DNA of 49,988 nt from assembly GCA_902784465.1 (NCBI GenBank), contig CACZUZ010000012.1, positions 1 to 49,988 of the forward strand, read 5' to 3'. Below are positions 24,484-33,261 of this stretch, one piece after another (within the stretch, counting starts at the first letter, position 1; every line of letters starts with the position of its first letter). The position numbers and the translations under genes are program-made. The notes beneath the pieces are model-generated. The model saw only the letters and a list, made by a program, of their open reading frames with translations. It ran no database searches and was not told the DNA's origin. The stretch is from an uncultured Bacteroidota bacterium. Its GTDB lineage: Bacteria; Bacteroidota; Bacteroidia; Bacteroidales; P3.

Positions 24484-26799
24484 TCATCTCACAACCAGTA
24501 TCTTTGTTGCCGAACGCACGGATCCGTCTTCTGAAGAGGCGAAAACATAGTATACACCCGAAGCCACCTTCTTGCCTTCGTGGTTACGTCCGTCCCACAC
24601 AGCCTGACCACCGTCGGACTTGGTGGAATAGACCGTGTTGCCCGCTGCGTCGGTGATGTGGACTATGGCGTTGCGAGAGAAGCCCTTGATGGCGATAAGT
24701 CCGTCATAGTCGGGTCGCACAGGGTTGGGGAAGGCATGGATGTCTTCCAGAGGGCTGCCGAAAGCGTATGTCGCCGAGGCACGGTACGACTGCACTCCCT
24801 TGTCGGTAACGACAAACAGTTCGCCGCTCCAGGGCATGATGGCCAGCGACAGAATCTTGTCCGAGAAGAGTGGCGAATCTGCCGAAGTGAAATGTTCCAG
24901 CTGCTGCAGCCCGTTGGCCGACAGCAGGTACAGTCCTCCCGTAGAAGTGCCCACCCATTTGCGGTTGGCACCGTCGACGGCGATGCATGTGACACTCTCG
25001 TATGCCATGAGGTATTCTGTTATTCCGTTCTCGTTGAAGAGTATGTTGTTGCAGGCCACTGGCGAAGCCTCCCCATTGCCTCCGCCATCAAAGACCTTGG
25101 CAAGGCTGTAAATCACCTTTATGCCCTTGTTCGTACCCATCCATAACTGGCCATTGTGGTCTTGCACAAGACAGTTCACCGTAGCCGTCTGCAACTTGGC
25201 TCCATTGTTGGGGTCAATATAGGCAAGGCGGCTCTCTCCATCGTGGACAAACACCTTGTTCTGTCGTCCCCAGAACAGCTTCATATCGCTGATGCTGTCC
25301 CATATAATCTTGTCGATGTCGCTGCTCACCACGCCCATAGTATTGTAATTTTTCCAGGAGCCATCCTTGTAGCGAACCACGAGAGCTGCATCGACCAACG
25401 AATTGGTAATCCATGCATTGCCCTTTCTGTCGAACGCTATTCCGCCTGTCAAGACGGTGTTGTAGTCACCCTGCGAGAAACGGACAATGGCGCCGTCGCT
25501 GTTTGAATCATCATAGAAATTGGTGGCTTCGTCACCTGTAATCTCCAGTATGCCACTACCCCACGTGGAGGCCAATACCTGATTCCTGTCGGTAGGATTG
25601 ACCGCTGTCTGCAAGATGTCGTTCTTTCCTCGCAGATAATTGTTTGGGTCTTTCAGAAGTCGCCACTCGTCATTCTTGAAGATGTAGACCTCCGCAGGTT
25701 TGTAGGTTCCTTCGTATGTGGTGCGGTGACCGCCAGGCGACAGGTAGACCACGCTGTCGTAGGCGTCGACAGTATAGGCGTTCGATGTCCAGGGACCTCC
25801 AGGATTGACATACTTCAGTGATGTGCCGTCAAGGTTGAACGAGATAAGCGAAGCCCAGTCGTGTGCCACCCAAAGGCGTCCGTCTTTGCCGAGGATGGCA
25901 TCGTGAGGGGTAATGTCAATATCTTCAACAGTGCTGAAGCTCTTTTGGAAAACGCCGTCACTACCATACAGTTCCACGCTATTGTCTTTACAGACCACCA
26001 CTCTGTCATTACAGACCCTGAAACCGGTGATGCGACCCGTAGTCATGGGTGCAAACGTCATCTGCGACACTTCGCGATAAAGGGTGGTGTCGTCTCCATT
26101 CTGCACCAGAGCCAGCACCTTGCCGTTGCCATCCACAGCAAGCTGCGTCACCCTCTGTCCGGCAATCAGCGAGCTGTTGTCTATATGCCATGTGGTGACG
26201 ATGCTAAGCATCTGGCTGTTCTTGGGAGCCATGTAGAGACCGTTGTCGGTGGCGGCGACAATAAGACTATCATTGAAAGCCACGTCGTTGACATTCATCA
26301 TACCGCCCTCGGAGCCGAGATAGAACGTCTCGCTTATCTCGACACGCCTGGTGTCCAGAACAACAATGCCGAAACCACAGGAGAGATAGACCTTCCGGTC
26401 ATTGAAGCTGATATTGTTTATACGCTTGTCTCCGCCGATGTTGCTACGCTTTATATCGTTGATATTAAATGTCCTGTCGTCGCTGATAATGTCGATATTG
26501 GAATTAGTGTAAGCCACCACGACACTTTTCGTCTGAGGGTCGAAGGCGAAGGTACTGATACCCACGTCGCTGAGCAAGTTCGTCTTGCTGAGGCTCGTAG
26601 TGCTTTGTTCGTCGAGGTCGTAATAGAAGAGGGCACTCTCCGAGGAACCGTATATGCGGTCTCCGGCTTCCTCTACATGTGTCAGCTTGCTGTACGAAAG
26701 GTGTTCACGCCACTTGCCCAGTGCAATCTGCGACTTCAGCGGAACACAAGCGCTCAACAACAGAACAAAAGCCAATATCACACGAATGCCTTTAAGCAT
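24484..26799 (-). CDS. porZ: T9SS-associated beta-propeller protein PorZ
   Basis: 771-residue protein with a signal peptide (possible lipobox LSAC) and mature start ALGKWREHLSYSKLTHVEEA, the typical PorZ N-terminus. Residues up to about 680 are two-component-regulator-type propeller repeats (GLYMAPKNSQ, LWMGTNKGIKVI, KWVGTSTGGLYLLS). The last ~80 residues contain FPNPVRPDYDG ... VWDGRNHEGKKVASGVYYVF and form a T9SS sorting domain. In Porphyromonas gingivalis PorZ is part of the attachment complex with PorU/PorV and binds anionic LPS that becomes attached to cargo. Its presence implies an active T9SS, in agreement with the sorting domains elsewhere here. It is located between mreD and recO. 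Confidence 0.88.
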   Translation of the reverse strand: MLKGIRVILAFVLLLSACVPLKSQIALGKWREHLSYSKLTHVEEAGDRIYGSSESALFYYDLDEQSTTSLSKTNLLSDVGISTFAFDPQTKSVVVAYTNSNIDIISDDRTFNINDIKRSNIGGDKRINNISFNDRKVYLSCGFGIVVLDTRRVEISETFYLGSEGGMMNVNDVAFNDSLIVAATDNGLYMAPKNSQMLSIVTTWHIDNSSLIAGQRVTQLAVDGNGKVLALVQNGDDTTLYREVSQMTFAPMTTGRITGFRVCNDRVVVCKDNSVELYGSDGVFQKSFSTVEDIDITPHDAILGKDGRLWVAHDWASLISFNLDGTSLKYVNPGGPWTSNAYTVDAYDSVVYLSPGGHRTTYEGTYKPAEVYIFKNDEWRLLKDPNNYLRGKNDILQTAVNPTDRNQVLASTWGSGILEITGDEATNFYDDSNSDGAIVRFSQGDYNTVLTGGIAFDRKGNAWITNSLVDAALVVRYKDGSWKNYNTMGVVSSDIDKIIWDSISDMKLFWGRQNKVFVHDGESRLAYIDPNNGAKLQTATVNCLVQDHNGQLWMGTNKGIKVIYSLAKVFDGGGNGEASPVACNNILFNENGITEYLMAYESVTCIAVDGANRKWVGTSTGGLYLLSANGLQQLEHFTSADSPLFSDKILSLAIMPWSGELFVVTDKGVQSYRASATYAFGSPLEDIHAFPNPVRPDYDGLIAIKGFSRNAIVHITDAAGNTVYSTKSDGGQAVWDGRNHEGKKVASGVYYVFASSEDGSVRSATKILVVR

Positions 26800-26837
26800 A
26801 TTCCTTTTTTTATTGGTTAAACAATTATTCCAGACCT

Positions 26838-27365
26838 TTAGTTTTCAACCTTTTTGTCCTTGCGGAAAAGGAGGCTTTGGTAGAGTACAGCCAGCAGCCA
26901 CGTCACGACGGTGCTAAGCAGGCTGGTCAGCAGAATGGACGGCAACTCTCGAAAGTCGAAGACCAGCAGGAAGTGATACAGGAAGGTGAATATCAGCAGC
27001 AGCAAGAAAAGGTATAGCGAGTATTGCTGGTAAGGCACAGTGCGTATGCTTGGAGTCTCAATATCTGCATCGCCGTCGCCCTTGATGATGTTGTCGAGCC
27101 ATACCCCGCGAAGGAAAGCCACAGCAGTACAGGCAAAGACATTAAATCCCAGCATGTTCGACGACACATCTGCCACCAGTCCCGTCCCGAAGGCAATCAG
27201 CATCATCAGTATGGGCGCCATACTTGTAGGCAGCATGGCGATGAAAAGCAGGTAGAGACAGGGGTTGATGTAGCCTCCCAAGTAGATGTTGTCGAGTACA
27301 AAGAGCTGCAACAACATCAGCAATAAAAAACGGCCTATATTTCTAAAAACCAATTGACTATTCAT
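26838..27365 (-). CDS. mreD: Rod-shape protein MreD
   Basis: 175-residue integral membrane protein with about five hydrophobic helices. It starts RNIGRFLLLMLLQLFVLDNI and carries the YINPCLYLLFIAMLP segment typical of Bacteroidota MreD. MreD works with MreC, MreB, RodA and PBP2 in lateral wall synthesis. Its start overlaps the mreC stop by 8 nt, indicating coupled translation. The expected downstream mrdA and rodA are replaced by porZ here. Confidence 0.88.
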   Translation of the reverse strand: MNSQLVFRNIGRFLLLMLLQLFVLDNIYLGGYINPCLYLLFIAMLPTSMAPILMMLIAFGTGLVADVSSNMLGFNVFACTAVAFLRGVWLDNIIKGDGDADIETPSIRTVPYQQYSLYLFLLLLIFTFLYHFLLVFDFRELPSILLTSLLSTVVTWLLAVLYQSLLFRKDKKVEN

Positions 27366-28206
27366 TCTCTCTAAGTGTTCTGTTCATCAAAGTGTCCTGT
27401 TCTGCCTTGAAACGGTTGTCAACGATATAGACATGGTTGAGGGTGTTGAAATCGGTTGCCAACCTAATCTTGATTTTATAAAATCCACTGCCCTGATAGC
27501 TCTCAAATTCTTCAATATAGCCCACGGCTACACCTTCGGGGAAGTCGTTTGCAAGTCCACTGGTGACGATGGTGTCGTTCTTGTGTAGTTTATAGGTATT
27601 AGGGATGTCCACGACAGTGGCATAGCGGAAATCGCCACCTTCCCAGATGAGTGAACCCGTTGAATTGGTACGTTTTAGCTTGACGCTGTTGCGGCTGTCG
27701 GCATGCAGCACCGGCATCACGGTAGCGAAATTGCGTGTGCAGCCCACAACAACGCCGACTATGCCCTGGGGCGAGATGACCGCCATGTCCATTTTCACAC
27801 CTTGGGCATAGCCCTTGTTGATCATCATGTAGTTCTTTGCCTTGTTATAGGAGTTCTTAATGACCTGGGCGTCAGTATAGGAGTAGCGTTGCTTGTATAC
27901 GGTGTCGTCGACCGTGAAAACGCTGTCGACATAAAAGATGTACGACGAGGAAAGCTGGGCCCTCAACGACGCATTCTCGGCTGCGAGATGCTCATTTTCC
28001 GCCTTCAGTCTGAAATAGCCGGAGATTCCGGAGGCTCCCTTGTACCAAAAGCCGGCCACGGCATTGCCCCACCGCACTATGTAGCTTCGCTGATAGATAG
28101 TGTTTTGCACTATGAGCAGAATAGCCACCACTTCAAGCAGCACAAAGACAATGACATGCGAGTATCTTGCGATGAATGTCCCCAGGTTGTTGTTCTCTCT
28201 CTTCAT
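27358..28206 (-). CDS. mreC: Rod-shape protein MreC
   Basis: 282-residue protein with a single N-terminal membrane helix (about residues 15-35), a coiled coil (LKAENEHLAAENASLRAQL, about 66-84) and two beta-barrel lobes including ISPQGIVGVVVGCTRNFATV and VVTSGLANDFPEGVAVGYIE. It is the periplasmic scaffold that links MreB with PBP2/RodA. Its ATG shares one base with the gmk stop codon (TAATG), so it is translationally coupled to gmk. mreB is not upstream. Confidence 0.92.
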   Translation of the reverse strand: MKRENNNLGTFIARYSHVIVFVLLEVVAILLIVQNTIYQRSYIVRWGNAVAGFWYKGASGISGYFRLKAENEHLAAENASLRAQLSSSYIFYVDSVFTVDDTVYKQRYSYTDAQVIKNSYNKAKNYMMINKGYAQGVKMDMAVISPQGIVGVVVGCTRNFATVMPVLHADSRNSVKLKRTNSTGSLIWEGGDFRYATVVDIPNTYKLHKNDTIVTSGLANDFPEGVAVGYIEEFESYQGSGFYKIKIRLATDFNTLNHVYIVDNRFKAEQDTLMNRTLRENE

Positions 28207-28772
28207 TATCTGGCAAGAAACTCTTCAATTTTTTTGCGTGTCTCCTCAACGGCACGGCAGAGGTCGTCGTTGATGATGGTGGCATCGAATTTGTGTGCCT
28301 CTCCCAGCTCTTTGGCCGAACGGCCGAGCCTCTTCTGTATAGACTCCTCGCTCTCGGTGCCACGTCCGCGGAGCCGCTGCTCAAGCACCTCTATCGAAGG
28401 TGGCATGACAAAAATGGCCAAAGCATCGTCGCCGAAGTAACGCTTGATATTCAAGCCTCCATTGACGTCGACATCGAACACCATGACCTTGTCGTTACCG
28501 CATATACGGTCAATCTCTGACTTTAGTGTGCCATATCGCGTATTGGCATACACCTCTTCCCACTCCAGGAAGTCATCGTTCTGCACTCTCGCCTCGAAGG
28601 TCTCGGGAGTGAGGAAGTAATAGTCCACGCCATCACGCTCACCTTCGCGAGGTTGGCGGCTTGTGGCAGAGATGGAGAACTCGAAGCAGTCGAAATACTG
28701 CATCAATTTCCTGATAATGGTTGTCTTGCCCGAACCTGACGGGGCTGAAAAAAGAATGGCTTTACGGTTCAT
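28206..28772 (-). CDS. gmk: Guanylate kinase
   Basis: 188-residue GMP kinase, ATP + GMP to ADP + GDP. The P-loop is SAPSGSGKTTI (about residues 9-19). The GMP-binding block is SATSRQPREGERDGVDYYFL, followed by FLEWEEVYANTRYGTLKSEI and DVDVNGGLNIK, all canonical. The length is typical. It lies 2 bp after the upstream unknown gene and shares a base with mreC, so it is in the middle of an operon. It is an essential nucleotide-metabolism enzyme. Confidence 0.95.
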   Translation of the reverse strand: MNRKAILFSAPSGSGKTTIIRKLMQYFDCFEFSISATSRQPREGERDGVDYYFLTPETFEARVQNDDFLEWEEVYANTRYGTLKSEIDRICGNDKVMVFDVDVNGGLNIKRYFGDDALAIFVMPPSIEVLEQRLRGRGTESEESIQKRLGRSAKELGEAHKFDATIINDDLCRAVEETRKKIEEFLAR

Positions 28773-28774
28773 CT

Positions 28775-29875
28775 TTAGAATTTCCTGTCAAAAATGGTAT
28801 AGAACGTCTTGACTGTCAGCGACTCTTCATCCCATTTGTATTGGCGTGCGATTTCTTCCACATAAGCCTGGGCCTCTGCGCGGTCGCTGAGGGCGTTAAG
28901 CTTCATAATGAAGTCATTATACCCTTTCATATTGTTGTGGAACAGCTCGTTCATGAAACTGAACTTGTCGTTGATGTTAATGACGGTTCGCAGGTCGCTC
29001 ACCTTGTTGGCATTGAGCTTTCTGTCCACATCATTGACCTTGCCGGCGCCCAAGTTGTCGGCAATGGTGCGTTGGGTCGGCTTGTCCGCTGCATTTTTAA
29101 AATAGTCAAACAGTGATGGTTGTTTGCTCTGCGCCTCAGGCTTCGGCTCGGCTGCCTCGGGCTTCGGGTCAGTCACCTCGGCCTTTGGCTCAGCCTTTGG
29201 CTCGGCCTGCTGCGTTTTCTGTTCTATGGTTTCTTGTTTGCTTGCCGCAGTCTCTGGCTTATTATGCACTGTGGTTTCAGGCTTGCTGGCTGCATCCTCA
29301 TACATGTCCGAGATTGTTCGAGTAGCGGCAACCGCTTCTGCTATTGTTCCGACTTTCTGGCTGTTGTTGAGTTTCTCCCAGAGGGTTTTGGGCTGCTCTT
29401 TATCCGACGTGGTCTGAGGTTCGGGTTCGTCGAAGAGGTCATCGTTCTGCTGGCCTTCAATCTCCTCAATCGTAGGCTGCTGCGATGCCTGTTCCTCCTG
29501 GGCAAGCAAGTCGGGGTCGGCGGCATAAATGGGCTCTGCGTCAACGTCTGCCATCAGTACCGACATGCTTTCATTTTCAACTACAGGCTTCTCTTCCTTC
29601 GCCGGCTCCTGAGCAACTTGTTTCTCTTCAACTTCCAGTTCTTCAGCTGTTGATATATCCATCTGTGGTGCGGCATCGGCATCTGTAGCCACGCCGGCTT
29701 CTGCATCATCATCAACGTCGAGCATATAGACCGCATCGTACATATCGCGCAAGGCTGCCAACAGCATGTCGCGCTCTATTTTAGGTAAACTTTTTTCATG
29801 CACATCCATACGGGACAGCAATTCGCCTATCCTTTCCATGTGCCGCGAGAGGGTTTTGCTTACTTTTTCCATCAC
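28775..29875 (-). CDS. Conserved Bacteroidales protein with acidic Pro/Glu/Ala-rich linker
   Basis: 366-residue protein, probably cytoplasmic since it has no signal peptide or membrane helix. The N-terminal ~55 residues are helical (LSRHMERIGELLSRMDVHEK, MLLAALRDMYDAVYMLD). Residues about 60-260 are acidic and low complexity, with AEPKAEPKAE and KPEAAEPKPEA repeats. The C-terminal ~100 residues (TIADNLGAGKVNDVDRKL, DLRTVININDKFSFMNELFH, WDEESLTVKTFYTIFDRKF) look like a conserved helical domain. Two folded ends joined by a long disordered linker suggest a tether or scaffold. It is first in the run with gmk-mreCD-porZ-recO, 2 bp before gmk. I do not know a function. Confidence 0.75.
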   Translation of the reverse strand: MMEKVSKTLSRHMERIGELLSRMDVHEKSLPKIERDMLLAALRDMYDAVYMLDVDDDAEAGVATDADAAPQMDISTAEELEVEEKQVAQEPAKEEKPVVENESMSVLMADVDAEPIYAADPDLLAQEEQASQQPTIEEIEGQQNDDLFDEPEPQTTSDKEQPKTLWEKLNNSQKVGTIAEAVAATRTISDMYEDAASKPETTVHNKPETAASKQETIEQKTQQAEPKAEPKAEVTDPKPEAAEPKPEAQSKQPSLFDYFKNAADKPTQRTIADNLGAGKVNDVDRKLNANKVSDLRTVININDKFSFMNELFHNNMKGYNDFIMKLNALSDRAEAQAYVEEIARQYKWDEESLTVKTFYTIFDRKF

Positions 29876-29890
29876 TATATTATGTGTATT

Positions 29891-29947
29891 TTTTTACAAA
29901 ACAAGAACTTGCCCATACATCTGGGCAGACAATCATTTTGTAAAAAT
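29891..29947. promoter_or_regulatory. Nested inverted repeat in the divergent intergenic region
   Basis: TTTTTACAAAA (29891-29901) is perfectly complementary to TTTTGTAAAAA (29937-29947), and inside lies GCCCA-tacatc-TGGGC. It is located 16 bp upstream of the minus-strand operon start, between two divergent units, so it could be an operator or leader hairpin. No protein can be assigned. Confidence 0.4.
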
Positions 29948-30016
29948 ACTATATAAAAAATAAATATCAGCAGAATGCCGACGAAAGTTTTCAGCACATC
30001 GCGTTGAAAACTATTT

Positions 30017-30047
30017 TTTGCAGTTCGAATTAATTACTTACCTTTGC
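30017..30047 (+). promoter_or_regulatory. Promoter of the M16 peptidase gene
   Basis: TTTG at 30017-30020 and TACCTTTGC at 30039-30047, separated by 18 bp, match the Bacteroidota -33/-7 pair. The leader to ATG 30106 would be about 50 nt. Confidence 0.7.
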
Positions 30048-30105
30048 ATTTGCATATAATGGCGTAACAAGGATTTATAAAACTTATATTCAATAATTTA
30101 TTCAA

Positions 30106-33024
30106 ATGAAAAAAGCAAGAATAATTTTCAGTTTTGTGGCCGTAATGCTGGTTGTAGCCTCCTCAGCATTCGCCCAGAAAAAGTACAGCTATCGCACCTT
30201 CGACAACGACCCCATGGGCGTTCGCGAGTACACCCTCGACAACGGCCTTAAGGTCTTCATGAGTGTCTACAAAGATGCCCCCCGCATCCAGACCTACATC
30301 GCCGTGCGTGCCGGCTCCAAGAACGACCCTCACGAGACCACCGGCCTTGCCCACTACCTGGAGCACATGCTCTTCAAGGGTAGCCACCAACTCGGCACCA
30401 CCGACTGGAGCCGCGAAAAGGCAGAGCTCGACAAAATCGAGGCCCTCTACGAAATCTACCGCAAGACCACCGACGAAGCTGCCCGCGCAGCCATCTACCA
30501 CCAGATAGACTCCATCAGCTATGTGGCTTCCACCATCGCCATCGCCAACGAGTACGACAAGTCGATGACTGCCATCGGCAGCGAGGGCACCAACGCTTTC
30601 ACCTCCAACGACTACACCATGTATGTGGAGAACATCCCCGCCAACCAGCTGGAGACCTGGGCCAAGGTGGAGGGCGACCGTTTCCCCAACCTCGTGCTGC
30701 GACTCTTCCACACCGAGCTGGAAGCCGTCTATGAGGAGAAGAACATAGGCATGGCACAGGACAGCCGTCGCGTCAACGAAGAGATGTTCGCTGCACTCTT
30801 CCCCCACCATCCCTACGGCCAGCAGACCACCATCGGCACCATCGAGCACCTCAAGAACCCTTCGATGAAGAACATCCGCGAATACCATGCAGCCTACTAT
30901 GTGCCCAACAACATGTGCATCTCTATGGCCGGCGACTTCGACCCCGACGAGGCCATCAAGATTATCGACAAATACTTCGGCAGCTGGGTTCCCGGCCGCG
31001 TACCCACCTTCACCAAGGTGAAAGAAGAGCCCATCACCTCCCCCATCATACGCCTTGTCAATGGTCAAGACCCCGAGAACCTCACCATAGCATTCCGCAT
31101 CGAGGAGGGCAACGGTAGCCGCGAAGTGCTTCTTGCCCAAGCTCTCGAGATGATTCTCAACAACGGCTCATGCGGTCTTATCGACCTCAACCTCAACCAG
31201 AAGCAGCTCTGCCTCGGAGCCTACGCCGGCACCTACGCCCTCAACGACTATGCAGCCTTCATGCTTGGTGGCCGTCCCACACAGGGTCAGACCCTCGGTC
31301 AGCTGCGCGACCTGCTCCTCAGCCAGCTCGAGCTTCTCAAAGCCGGCCAGTTTGACGAAGGGCTCATCGAGGCCAGCATCAACCAGTTGAAGCTCCAGAT
31401 TATGAAGCAGGCAGAGAGCAACAACAGCCGTGCCAGCCAGATGGCCTACGCCTTTGTGCAGCACCAGGACTGGGGCGACGTCTGCAACGAAATCAACGAA
31501 CTCGCCAAGATAACCAAGAAGGACATCGTCGACTTCGCCAACCGCATCTTCAAGGACAACAACTACGTCGTCGTCTACAAACACCAGGACACCCCCGACC
31601 CCGTGACCAAGGTCCAGAAGCCGGCCATCACCCCCATCTATGTCAGCCGCGACACCGAGAGTCCCTTCCTGGCCCAGGTGAAAGCCGACGCCGCCAAGGC
31701 CAAACCCATCCAGCCCCAGTTTGTCAACTTCAAGAAAGACCTGCAGAAAGGCAAGACAGCCAACGGCAGCGAGGTGCTCTATGTGAAGAACACAGAAAAC
31801 GCCACCTTCAACCTGCAATACCGCTTCAATTTCGGCTTCGCCGCCAACAAGGCTATCGACCTGGCCGCCGACCTGGTGGAATACCTCAACACCGACAAGC
31901 ACACCGCCGAGCAGCTGCAAGAGGAATTCTACAAGCTGGCCTGCAGCTATAACATCCACGTGGCTGACGAGGACATCACTGTGGGCATCAGCGGCCTGGC
32001 CGAGAATATGGAGAAAGCCATGACCCTTGTGGAGGAAATCATGGCCTCCTGCCAGCCCGACGACGAGGCCCTGCAGATGCTTGTGGAGCGCCTCATCAAG
32101 AGCCGTACCGACAACAAGACCAACCAGCGTGCCGCCTTCCGCGCCCTGAACATCTACGGCGTATGGGGTGAGGAATACATCAAGGAGAACACCGAAAGCG
32201 ATGCCCAACTCCGCGCCTACACCGCCAAGCAACTCACCGATGCCCTCCACGGCCTATTCCAGTACAAGCACCGCGTGCTCTACTACGGCCCGCTGAGCCT
32301 CAAGGAGGCCACCGCCGTCGTCGACCGCATCCACAAGGTGAAGCCCACCAAGGATATTCCCGCCAACAAGGTATTCCATCCCCAGGCCGTCAACGAGAAC
32401 ACGGTGTTCTTCGTCAACTACGACGCCAAAAACACCTACGTCACCGAATACTTCCGTGGCGAGCACTACAACACCGCCATCTCACCCAAGGTATATCTCT
32501 TCAACGAATACTTCGGCGGTTCGATGAATGCCATCGTTTTCCAGGAAATGCGTGAAAAGCGCAGCCTTGCCTACAGCGCCAGCAGCTACTACTCCAACAG
32601 CGGACACAAGGACGGCTACTTCTACAACAGCGCCAACGTCATCACCCAGAACGACAAGCTCTTCGACGCCCTGAACGCCTACGAGGAACTCTTCAACGAC
32701 ATGCCTGAGGCTGAAGCCAACTTCAAACTGGCGAAGGATGCCCTCATCGCCGGCAGCCGCACCAAACGTACCACCAAGATGGCCATTATCAATGTCTACC
32801 TGCATTGCGAGCGCATGGGTCTCAAAGAACCTCTGAACAAGCAAAACTTCGCCGCCTACCAGAAGATGACCATGAACGACCTCACCAGTTTCCAGAAACA
32901 ATACATTAAAGGCCAGAAGAAATTCTACCTCGTCCTCGGCAAGGAGAGCGAGATTGACTTCAATGCCCTCGCCAAGTTCGGCAAGGTGAAGAAACTCTCC
33001 CTCGACGAGATTTTCGGATACTAA
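30106..33024 (+). CDS. M16 family zinc metallopeptidase (pitrilysin-like)
   Basis: 972-residue two-repeat M16 peptidase with a signal peptide ending near AFAQ (24), so periplasmic or surface located. The inverted zinc motif HYLEH (His83-Glu86-His87) lies in GLAHYLEHMLFKGS, and the second-ligand region FHTELEAVYEEKN is at 201-213. The second half has REKRSLAYSASSYYS, the conserved R/Y substrate-gripping segment. M16 enzymes degrade peptides in a closed chamber. Codon use is strongly biased, suggesting high expression. It has a good own promoter and its own terminator. No T9SS sorting domain is seen at the end. Confidence 0.92.
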   Translation: MKKARIIFSFVAVMLVVASSAFAQKKYSYRTFDNDPMGVREYTLDNGLKVFMSVYKDAPRIQTYIAVRAGSKNDPHETTGLAHYLEHMLFKGSHQLGTTDWSREKAELDKIEALYEIYRKTTDEAARAAIYHQIDSISYVASTIAIANEYDKSMTAIGSEGTNAFTSNDYTMYVENIPANQLETWAKVEGDRFPNLVLRLFHTELEAVYEEKNIGMAQDSRRVNEEMFAALFPHHPYGQQTTIGTIEHLKNPSMKNIREYHAAYYVPNNMCISMAGDFDPDEAIKIIDKYFGSWVPGRVPTFTKVKEEPITSPIIRLVNGQDPENLTIAFRIEEGNGSREVLLAQALEMILNNGSCGLIDLNLNQKQLCLGAYAGTYALNDYAAFMLGGRPTQGQTLGQLRDLLLSQLELLKAGQFDEGLIEASINQLKLQIMKQAESNNSRASQMAYAFVQHQDWGDVCNEINELAKITKKDIVDFANRIFKDNNYVVVYKHQDTPDPVTKVQKPAITPIYVSRDTESPFLAQVKADAAKAKPIQPQFVNFKKDLQKGKTANGSEVLYVKNTENATFNLQYRFNFGFAANKAIDLAADLVEYLNTDKHTAEQLQEEFYKLACSYNIHVADEDITVGISGLAENMEKAMTLVEEIMASCQPDDEALQMLVERLIKSRTDNKTNQRAAFRALNIYGVWGEEYIKENTESDAQLRAYTAKQLTDALHGLFQYKHRVLYYGPLSLKEATAVVDRIHKVKPTKDIPANKVFHPQAVNENTVFFVNYDAKNTYVTEYFRGEHYNTAISPKVYLFNEYFGGSMNAIVFQEMREKRSLAYSASSYYSNSGHKDGYFYNSANVITQNDKLFDALNAYEELFNDMPEAEANFKLAKDALIAGSRTKRTTKMAIINVYLHCERMGLKEPLNKQNFAAYQKMTMNDLTSFQKQYIKGQKKFYLVLGKESEIDFNALAKFGKVKKLSLDEIFGY

Positions 33025-33039
33025 TTCCATAATCCAACC

Positions 33040-33080
33040 AAGAGGGTGTTCCATTACATCTTTGGAACACCCTCTTTCGT
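33040..33080 (+). terminator. Intrinsic terminator of the M16 gene
   Basis: Arms AAGAGGGTGTTCC (33040-33052) and GGAACACCCTCTT (33064-33076) make a perfect 13-bp stem with an 11-nt loop, ending in TTTCGTT. It begins 15 bp after the stop codon and is immediately followed by an octamer array. Confidence 0.88.
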
Positions 33081-33083
33081 TAT

Positions 33084-33235
33084 CGGATTTTCGGATTATC
33101 GGATTTTCGGATTTTCGGATTTTCGGACTTCAGGATTTTCGGATTTTCGGATTATCGGATTTTCGGACTTTCGGATTTTCGGATTTTCGGATTTTCGGAT
33201 TTTCGGACTTCCGGATTTTCAGATTTTCGGATTAT
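33084..33235 (+). repeat. Octanucleotide tandem array, 19 units of CGGATTTT-type
   Basis: Nineteen consecutive 8-bp units, mostly CGGATTTT. Variants are CGGATTAT (units 2, 9, 19), CGGACTTC/T (6, 11, 16), AGGATTTT (7) and CAGATTTT (18). The array occupies most of the gap between the M16 terminator and the GTG start of the membrane protein at 33262. All three plus-strand frames are largely open through it, which follows from the period and is not evidence of a gene. Confidence 0.95.
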
Positions 33236-33261
33236 CATTTTAACACCTCAACATCGCATTT

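Noticed and set aside
33084-33235. CRISPR array
   Set aside because: The units are 8 bp with no spacers; it is a plain tandem repeat. The same applies to the 51-bp repeats at 14827-14979.
33046-33243. Open frames with FGFSDFRI-type repeats
   Set aside because: They arise because an 8-bp unit lacking stops is open in all frames; they begin in the terminator hairpin and lack a ribosome binding site.
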